Part shown: one piece after another, positions 58,712 to 64,000 of the stretch
Position numbering within the stretch: the stretch's first letter is position 1
Layout: the number at the start of each line of letters is the position of its first letter
Source: Rhizobium rosettiformans W3
GTDB taxonomy: Bacteria; Pseudomonadota; Alphaproteobacteria; Rhizobiales; Rhizobiaceae
Direction: 5' to 3'
Assembly: GCF_004912135.1 (NCBI RefSeq)
Contig: NZ_STGU01000004.1
Span: 310,001 to 374,000 of the forward strand
Length of the DNA: 64,000 nt
Notes under the pieces: model-generated
Database searches by the model: none
Told to the model about the DNA's origin: nothing
What the model saw: only the letters and a program-made list of their open reading frames with translations
Program-made: the position numbers and the translations under genes

Positions 58712-59134
58712 TCATTCTGCGGTGGAGATGTTAATTTTCCTTACCAGATGCACGGGATCATGCCGGATGATCTCGATCGCCAGAAGCCCGTTTCGCAGCG
58801 AAGCCCCGGTGATTTCCATGCCGTCTTCGATCGCGAACACCCGCTGGAACTGGCGGGAGGCAATGCCGCGAAACAGGTAGTCCGCTTCGTCGCGCTCGGC
58901 CTGTTTGCCGCGAATCACCAGCTGATTGGCTTCTACGCTGACGTCGAGCTCGTTCTCCGCAAAACCGGCCACAGCAAGCGTCACCCGAAGCCGCTCCGCG
59001 CCCTTCTGCGGCGGCAGTCTCTCGATGTCATAGGGCGGATAGCCGTCGCTTCCTCTCGGCCGCCGAAAGGCGCTGCCGTCGCCTGTGTCGAAGGTGATGA
59101 TGAAAGCTTCCGTTGGCAGTCTGTTGCGCGTCAT
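58712..59134 (-). CDS. Small heat-shock protein, Hsp20/alpha-crystallin family
   Basis: A 140-residue IbpA-like chaperone. YPPYDIERLPPQKGAERLRVTLAVAGFAENELDVSVEANQLVIRGKQ and the end of the alpha-crystallin domain with FQRVFAIEDGMEITGASLRNGLLAIEIIR are clear, with a short C-terminal tail. It holds unfolding proteins in an ATP-free manner. ATG 59134 has AGGAACAGGAA upstream; the frame to 59224 is not family-like. DUF1150 follows in the same operon. No ROSE-type thermometer could be assigned with confidence. Confidence 0.9.
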   Translation of the reverse strand: MTRNRLPTEAFIITFDTGDGSAFRRPRGSDGYPPYDIERLPPQKGAERLRVTLAVAGFAENELDVSVEANQLVIRGKQAERDEADYLFRGIASRQFQRVFAIEDGMEITGASLRNGLLAIEIIRHDPVHLVRKINISTAE

Positions 59135-59202
59135 TTCCTGTTCCTGTGTGGCGGACCTGGACCTCCGCCCCAGCCGAATATGGGAAATCTGGAGGGCCCC
59201 GA

Positions 59203-59220
59203 CAAGCACTCTCTTGCTTG
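59203..59220. promoter_or_regulatory. Inverted repeat between hsp20 and the nucleoside hydrolase gene
   Basis: CAAGCA and TGCTTG are perfect 6-bp arms around CTCTCT. It lies in the gap between two divergent genes and runs into TTGACA (59218-59223), so it could be an operator near a -35 element. Confidence 0.35.
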
Positions 59221-59273
59221 ACAAATAGCACCCCGCGTTCCAAGCCTCCGCCTTTAGACTTTAGGATCGACCC

Positions 59274-60218
59274 ATGACAGAACCCCGCAAGATCATCATC
59301 GACACCGACCCTGGTCAGGACGATGCCGCAGCCCTCATGCTCGCCTTCGCCAGCCCCGACGAACTCGAACTGCTCGGCATCACCACAGTCGCCGGTAACG
59401 TGCCGCTGACGATGACCAGCCGCAACGCCCGCATCGTTTGCGAGCTCTGCGGCGAAACGGACCGCAAGGTGTTCGAAGGGGCCGATCGTCCCATGGTGCG
59501 CCCGCTCGTCACTGCCGAACACGTGCACGGCAAGACCGGCCTCGATGGCGCCGTGCTCCCCGAGCCGACGATGAAGGTTCAGGAACAGCATGCTGTCGAC
59601 TTCATCATCGACACGATCCGCAACGAGCCGACCGGCACCGTAACCCTCTGCACGCTCGGACCGCTGACCAATATCGGCCTCGCGCTTCAGAAGGCCCCGG
59701 ACATCGCGCCCCGCGTCAAGGAACTCGTCATGATGGGTGGCGGCTTCTTCGAGGGTGGCAACATCACCCCAGCTGCCGAATTCAACATCTATGTCGATCC
59801 GGATGCCGCCGCAGCCGTCTTCGGCTCCGGCATCCGCATCACCATGATGCCGCTCGATGTGACGCATCAGCTGATGACGACGAAGGCGCGCGTCGCCCGC
59901 ATCGCCGAAATCGGCACCAAGCCGGCCAAGGTCATGGTCGAATGGCTGGAATTCTTCGAGCGCTTCGATGAAGAGAAATACGGTTCGGATGGCGGTCCGC
60001 TGCACGACCCGACCGTCATTGCCTACCTGCTGAAGCCCGAGCTCTTCAGCGGCCGCTTGTGCAATGTCGAGATCGAGCTGCAATCCGAACTGACCGTCGG
60101 CATGACGGTCGTCGATTGGTGGCGTGTCTCCGGCCGCACGACCAATGCCACGGTCATGCGCAATGTCGACGCCGACGGTTTCTTCGATCTTCTGACAGAG
60201 CGTTTCGCGCGTCTCTGA
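59274..60218 (+). CDS. Nucleoside hydrolase (IUNH family)
   Basis: A 314-residue enzyme that cleaves nucleosides to base and ribose. The calcium-binding DTDPGQDDAAALMLAFAS motif is near residue 10; LGITTVAGN near 37, TLCTLGPLTNIGLAL near 125, ELVMMGGGFFEGGNITPAAEFNIYVDPDAAAAVF near 150 and the His in GGPLHDPTVIAYLL near 240 are all present. Substrate range (purine, pyrimidine) cannot be told. AGGA precedes ATG 59274. The chemoreceptor and ribokinase genes lie downstream on the other strand. Confidence 0.94.
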   Translation: MTEPRKIIIDTDPGQDDAAALMLAFASPDELELLGITTVAGNVPLTMTSRNARIVCELCGETDRKVFEGADRPMVRPLVTAEHVHGKTGLDGAVLPEPTMKVQEQHAVDFIIDTIRNEPTGTVTLCTLGPLTNIGLALQKAPDIAPRVKELVMMGGGFFEGGNITPAAEFNIYVDPDAAAAVFGSGIRITMMPLDVTHQLMTTKARVARIAEIGTKPAKVMVEWLEFFERFDEEKYGSDGGPLHDPTVIAYLLKPELFSGRLCNVEIELQSELTVGMTVVDWWRVSGRTTNATVMRNVDADGFFDLLTERFARL

Positions 60219-60228
60219 TGCCAAAAGA

Positions 60229-60257
60229 AAAGGGGCGCCGCCAGGCAGCGCCCCTTT
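60229..60257 (+). terminator. Bidirectional terminator between the nucleoside hydrolase and chemoreceptor genes
   Basis: AAAGGGGCGC and GCGCCCCTTT form a 10-bp perfect stem with a 9-nt loop. A and T ends on both sides let it serve both convergent genes. Confidence 0.88.
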
Positions 60258-60280
60258 GTCATTCACGGCAAGCCTTCGGC

Positions 60281-62626
60281 TCAGAACTCTTCCCAGTTGT
60301 CGGCGCTCGCCGCAGCGCCGCCGGCAGCCGCAACCTTCCGCGGTGCGGGTGAGTAGGCGGGAGCCCTTGGGCTCTGAGCCGCCGGGCCTGCAGGGCTTCG
60401 CATCGTTTCCGCCGTAGCGCGCAGAGCCTGAACCGGTGCGCCTGCACCCGTCACCTGGAACTTTGCCACCAGCCCGCGCAGCGTGTCGGATTCATTGCGT
60501 AGCGCCATGCTGGCTGCGGTCGTCTCTTCCACCATGGCCGCGTTCTGCTGGGTCACCTGGTCCATCTGGTTGACGGCAGCATTGACCTCCTTCAGGCCGG
60601 ATGCCTGCTCGCTGGCCGAGGCGGAGATCTGGCGGATGAGACCGTTGATCTGCATGACCTGCTGGGCGATCTTTTCGAGCGTCTGCCCGGCCTCGCCGAC
60701 GAGTTCGACGCCGTCCTTGACCTGGGCGGCCGAGGCATTGATCAGCGCCTTGATCTCCTTCGCGGCCGTGGCCGAGCGCTGAGCGAGCTCGCGCACTTCC
60801 TGGGCGACAACTGCAAAGCCCTTGCCGGCTTCGCCCGCACGAGCCGCTTCGACGCCGGCGTTCAGCGCCAGAAGGTTCGTCTGGAAGGCGATTTCATCGA
60901 TGACGCCGATGATGCGGGAGATCTCCTGCGAGGACTGCTCGATGCCATGCATGGAGGCGACCGCCTTCTGCACGACCTCGCCGGACTTTTCGGCATCCTT
61001 GACCGCGACCGAAACCGTGTTGGCAGCCGTGCCGGCATTGTCCGCGCTGGAATTGACCTGTTCGGTCAATTCGTTCAGCGCCGCAGCCGTTTCTTCGAGG
61101 CTCGCCGCCTGCTGCTCGGTGCGCTTGGACAGGTCGGCAGCGCTTTCCGAGATCTCGCTCGTGCCGGCCGCGATGTTCACCACGCTGCCGTTGACGGAGG
61201 CGATCGCCTGCTCGAGGCTTGCCACCGCATCGTTGAAGTCGCGCTTCAGGGCGGCGTATTCGCCCGGGAACTCGTCTGCGATGCGATAGGTCAGGTTACC
61301 CTGCGAGAGCTGTGCGAGACCACTGCCGAGAGCGGTCACGACATGCTGCTGCACCGAGGCGGAGGCGTTGCGCTCCTCTTCGTTGCGACGACGCTCGCCT
61401 TCGGCCGCCTTGCGCTGTGCATCGGCTTCGGCGGCAAGCATGTTGCTTTCGGCGAGCTTGTGACGGAAGCCATCGAGCGCCTTGGCAACGAGGCCGATCT
61501 CATCCTGGCGGTCCTGATTCGAGACGTCGCTGGCATAGTCGCCCCTGGTCATGCGCTCAACGTCGCCGACGAGACCATGCAACGGGCGCTGAGCGATCGA
61601 ACGAACCGCAAGGAAGAGCGCCAGCATGACGGCACCGAGCACGATCAGGCCGCCGACGATCATCATCAGCGTCTGCGCCTCGACCGGCGCGTTGATCGCT
61701 GCATGCGGGATGTCGATGATAACAGCCCAGGTCGTGTTAACGCCCGGAACGGCAAAGGGGTAAAGCAACCGGTCAAAGCCTTCGCCATTAGCGTCTGCCA
61801 GATTGGACACGAGGCTTCCGCTACCGGTCAAGAGCGCCGTCTTCAACGCCTCTGCCCCGGCTTCCTCATACGGCTTCATCAAGAGTTCGTCCGTGGGAGC
61901 CACCAGCCATTGCTGGCCCTGTGCCACCAGTAGCACGCGGCCAGTCTCAAACGGCTTGAGAGCCTTGAGCTTGTCCGACAGAGACAGAAGCGAGATGTCG
62001 ACACCGCTGACGCCGATCATCTTGCCGCCGGAAAAGACCGGATAGGCGATGGAGCTCATTGTCGTCGGCACATCGGTGCCTTCAGCCAGATAGGGAGCCG
62101 TGATCGCGCCTTTGCCGCTCTTGGCTGCAAGCGCATACCATTCTGCGTCATACTTGGCACCGAAGGTCGAAAACTGGATTGCGCCGTTGCGGTCCTTGGA
62201 CCAGTATGGGGTGTAGATCCCATCGTCATTGGCGCCGAGATCGGCTTGCCCCTTGACCTCATCCTTACGTCCGTCGATCGCACCTGGCTCTTCCGCCATC
62301 CAGCTTCCGAAGGCGAACGGATTCTGCTCTAGGTTGGCCTTGAGGATGTTGGTAATCCCTTGGCGGTCGAAGGATTGCCCCTCATGGCCGCGGCCAATAA
62401 CGCCGGCCATCGTGCGAGCCGCACTCGCCAACTCGCCGATGTCGCCGGCGATTTCGCGGGCGATCGATTTGGCCTCTGCATTGGCCTGTTCCATGGTCAG
62501 CGCGTGAACGCGATCACGGGTTTGGAAAATGAGAACCAGATTGGAAAGGATGAGAACCAGACCGATGGCAAGGCCGGTGACGGCCAGCAGTTTGGCGGCG
62601 ATCGAACGGGCAAAAAAGGCGAACAT
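60281..62626 (-). CDS. Methyl-accepting chemotaxis protein with dCache sensor
   Basis: A 781-residue chemoreceptor. TM1 lies at about residues 10-34; a periplasmic dCache domain follows to about 310 ([62 protein letters not shown]); TM2 is near 315-340, then HAMP ([18 protein letters not shown]) and a second HAMP-like segment near 440. The MCP signalling hairpin tip is [47 protein letters not shown]. It ends in NWEEF, the CheR/CheB tether. The ligand is unknown; ribose or nucleosides are possible from the neighbours only. Confidence 0.95.
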   Translation of the reverse strand: MFAFFARSIAAKLLAVTGLAIGLVLILSNLVLIFQTRDRVHALTMEQANAEAKSIAREIAGDIGELASAARTMAGVIGRGHEGQSFDRQGITNILKANLEQNPFAFGSWMAEEPGAIDGRKDEVKGQADLGANDDGIYTPYWSKDRNGAIQFSTFGAKYDAEWYALAAKSGKGAITAPYLAEGTDVPTTMSSIAYPVFSGGKMIGVSGVDISLLSLSDKLKALKPFETGRVLLVAQGQQWLVAPTDELLMKPYEEAGAEALKTALLTGSGSLVSNLADANGEGFDRLLYPFAVPGVNTTWAVIIDIPHAAINAPVEAQTLMMIVGGLIVLGAVMLALFLAVRSIAQRPLHGLVGDVERMTRGDYASDVSNQDRQDEIGLVAKALDGFRHKLAESNMLAAEADAQRKAAEGERRRNEEERNASASVQQHVVTALGSGLAQLSQGNLTYRIADEFPGEYAALKRDFNDAVASLEQAIASVNGSVVNIAAGTSEISESAADLSKRTEQQAASLEETAAALNELTEQVNSSADNAGTAANTVSVAVKDAEKSGEVVQKAVASMHGIEQSSQEISRIIGVIDEIAFQTNLLALNAGVEAARAGEAGKGFAVVAQEVRELAQRSATAAKEIKALINASAAQVKDGVELVGEAGQTLEKIAQQVMQINGLIRQISASASEQASGLKEVNAAVNQMDQVTQQNAAMVEETTAASMALRNESDTLRGLVAKFQVTGAGAPVQALRATAETMRSPAGPAAQSPRAPAYSPAPRKVAAAGGAAASADNWEEF

Positions 62627-62753
62627 AGGAGCCTCGAAGATTGAGGTTCAGGACGCAGGGACATTCGTTCCACACCCTCATGGCGCGGCCGGGCGCGCTT
62701 CCACGCACCCCGATCGCTGCCGATGCTATGTTCCATTGTTTAAAGTTGAATAA

Positions 62754-62774
62754 ATCAGACTTGTGGCTTCTGAT
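62754..62774 (-). terminator. Possible weak terminator after rbsK
   Basis: On the minus strand ATCAGA pairs with TCTGAT over a 9-nt loop and is followed by TTATT, 7 nt beyond the rbsK stop. The 6-bp AT-rich stem is weak. Confidence 0.35.
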
Positions 62775-62780
62775 AGCGTC

Positions 62781-63680
62781 TTAGAGGGCTGCGGCGACCT
62801 CTGATGCCACCGGGATCGATGGCTGTGCGCCGGCCTTGAGGCAGGCGAGCGAACCGGCAACCGCCGCCCGACGAAGCGCCTCATCGAAGCCGAGGCCGGC
62901 ATCGAGGCTGGCGGCGAGATAGCCGCAGAAAGTGTCGCCGGCACCCACGGTATCGACGGGCTCAATCTTCAGCCCCTTGGTCCGATGCAGCGCACCGCCT
63001 TCGGCTGCGATCACGCCGTCGCCGCCGAGCGTAACGATCAAGATCTGCCCGGTCTTTCCGTGCATCTCGATCAGGATCTGCTCCCGTTCGCTGGCCGTCA
63101 GATTGTCGCGACCGACAAGCCGCTCGAATTCCGTCTCATTGGCGATCACGATGTCGGCCAAGGCTGCGAGCTCCGTCGTCTCTGCAATGAGAGGTGCGAT
63201 GTTGAGCACGGTGCGAACGCCCTTGGCCTTGGCGGCGTTGAGCGCTGCCTTGACGGAGGTTGCCGGCACTTCGTGCTGCAGCATCAGGATGTCGCCACTC
63301 TTCATGTCTCCGACAGCCTTTTCGGCCTGCTCCGCGCTGACCGTGCCATTGGCGGCAGGCACCACGGCGATCATGTTCTCGCCGTCGCCACCCACCAGAA
63401 TGAGGGCCGTGCCCGTGGGGCCATCGACGCGTGCGACCGCGGCGAGATCCGTGCCCGCTTTGTCGAGAAGATCCAGTGCCGGGCCTGCAAACTCGTCTTG
63501 GCCAACCGCACCCACCATGCGCACATCAGCCCCTGCACGCCGAGCCGCGAGCGCCTGATTGGCACCCTTGCCGCCCGCGGCCGTCGCAAATCCGGTGCCG
63601 GGGACCGTCTCGCCCGGCTTCGGCAGACGTGGCGTGGTCGCGACGAGGTCCATGTTGATGGAGCCGAAGACGGTGATCAT
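62781..63680 (-). CDS. rbsK: Ribokinase
   Basis: A 299-residue sugar kinase of the PfkB family that makes ribose 5-phosphate. FGSINMDLVATTPRLPKPGETVPG near residue 5, ATAAGGKGANQALAARRAG near 33 and the anion-hole motif DTVGAGDTFCGYLAASLDAG near 240 (catalytic Asp) are clear. GGGAGG precedes ATG 63680. No ribose ABC transporter is adjacent. Together with the nucleoside hydrolase it could feed nucleoside-derived ribose into the pentose phosphate pathway. Confidence 0.94.
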   Translation of the reverse strand: MITVFGSINMDLVATTPRLPKPGETVPGTGFATAAGGKGANQALAARRAGADVRMVGAVGQDEFAGPALDLLDKAGTDLAAVARVDGPTGTALILVGGDGENMIAVVPAANGTVSAEQAEKAVGDMKSGDILMLQHEVPATSVKAALNAAKAKGVRTVLNIAPLIAETTELAALADIVIANETEFERLVGRDNLTASEREQILIEMHGKTGQILIVTLGGDGVIAAEGGALHRTKGLKIEPVDTVGAGDTFCGYLAASLDAGLGFDEALRRAAVAGSLACLKAGAQPSIPVASEVAAAL

Positions 63681-63734
63681 GAGCGCGGTGCCTCCCTGAA
63701 TGCTCTAGGCTGTCGCGCTCTTTTGGACCGGGTC

Positions 63735-64000
63735 TCAGTCCTCGTCAACAACCCTCAGCTTGAGCAGGCCCGTGCGGCTCTCGACGCTGCGGGGCTGCAC
63801 ATCGTCGGCATCACCACCGCCCGGAGCCTCGAATTCCATCGCCTCGATCTTGGCACCCCGTTTCGCCAGCTTGTCCGAGGAGGTGATGATCATCTCCACG
63901 TCCTTCTGGGCGGCGAGGAAGTGGCTCTGCAGCTTCCGGGTCCGGTCGTCCAGGCGGCCGAGGTCTTCCATCAGGCGAATGACCTCGCCCTGGATGAGAT
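63735..64000 (-). CDS. rmuC: DNA recombination protein RmuC, C-terminal end; rest outside window
   Basis: The frame stays open to the window edge, so only the C-terminal 87 residues are seen. GEVIRLMEDLGRLDDRTRKLQSHFLAAQKDVEMIITSSDKLAKRGAKIEAMEFE is the conserved end of rhizobial RmuC, a protein with a nuclease-like fold that limits recombination between short repeats. The coiled-coil N-terminus and core would lie beyond base 64000. Confidence 0.82.
   Translation of the reverse strand, partial: LIQGEVIRLMEDLGRLDDRTRKLQSHFLAAQKDVEMIITSSDKLAKRGAKIEAMEFEAPGGGDADDVQPRSVESRTGLLKLRVVDED

Overview
This 64-kb window is chromosomal core DNA of a fast-growing alphaproteobacterium of the family Rhizobiaceae (Rhizobium, Agrobacterium or Sinorhizobium type). 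The reasons are the gene set and neighbourhoods: olsB next to dme, mutS, glnD and murJ; a Mur-type Fur regulator near miaB; lnt followed by praR/phrR and metK; rpoN between lptB and hpf; and dnaA downstream of rpsT. Promoters of the CTTGAC-N17-CTATAT kind and a cluster of GANTC (CcrM) sites upstream of dnaA also fit. GC content is high, so long antisense shadow reading frames are common. No insertion sequence, prophage, CRISPR array, rRNA or tRNA gene was recognised.

Layout. 1-7.6 kb: the 3' part of an autotransporter, a HAD phosphatase, thiD under a TPP riboswitch, a GFA protein, a pirin, a class II glutamine amidotransferase, an MmcQ/YjbR protein and coaBC. 7.7-10.7 kb: a three-gene signalling operon (CHASE3 histidine kinase, single-domain response regulator, receiver-HisKA_2 kinase hybrid). 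10.8-20.9 kb: ubiB/ubiE, mutM, an enoyl-CoA hydratase, rpsT, a 0.8-kb dnaA control region, dnaA, hemW, rdgB, a VOC protein and rph. 21-28 kb: hrcA-grpE facing ptsN-hpf-rpoN-lptB-lptA-lptC. 28.3-36.3 kb: ihfB, lapA, two RNA methyltransferases coupled to lspA, olsB with a candidate PHO box, a LysR regulator and dme. 36.4-44 kb: mutS, glnD, murJ and an M15-like peptidase. 44.2-49.6 kb: a VOC protein, trpS, a universal stress protein, a NifU-like protein, tsaB, rimI, mur and a PlsC-type acyltransferase. 49.6-58.4 kb: miaB, phoH, ybeY, corC-like, lnt, praR, metK and trmB. 58.4-64 kb: DUF1150 and Hsp20 proteins, a nucleoside hydrolase, a chemoreceptor, ribokinase and the end of rmuC.

The genes are mostly housekeeping: replication start and repair (dnaA, mutM, mutS, rmuC), ribosome and RNA maturation (rpsT, rph, ybeY, miaB, tsaB, rimI, trmB), envelope building (lptABC, lspA, lnt, murJ, olsB), nitrogen control (glnD, rpoN, ptsN) and metal or stress regulation (mur, hrcA, grpE, hpf, hsp20). 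No new multi-gene system was recognised. The most interesting signals are regulatory: four GANTC sites in 68 bp upstream of dnaA; a riboswitch plus a ribosome-binding-site-masking hairpin at thiD; a PHO box with a well-spaced -10 at olsB; a near-palindromic operator at metK; and a small gene divergent from the LysR gene whose start codon lies in a perfect 10-bp inverted repeat. All were read by eye; no database search was run.
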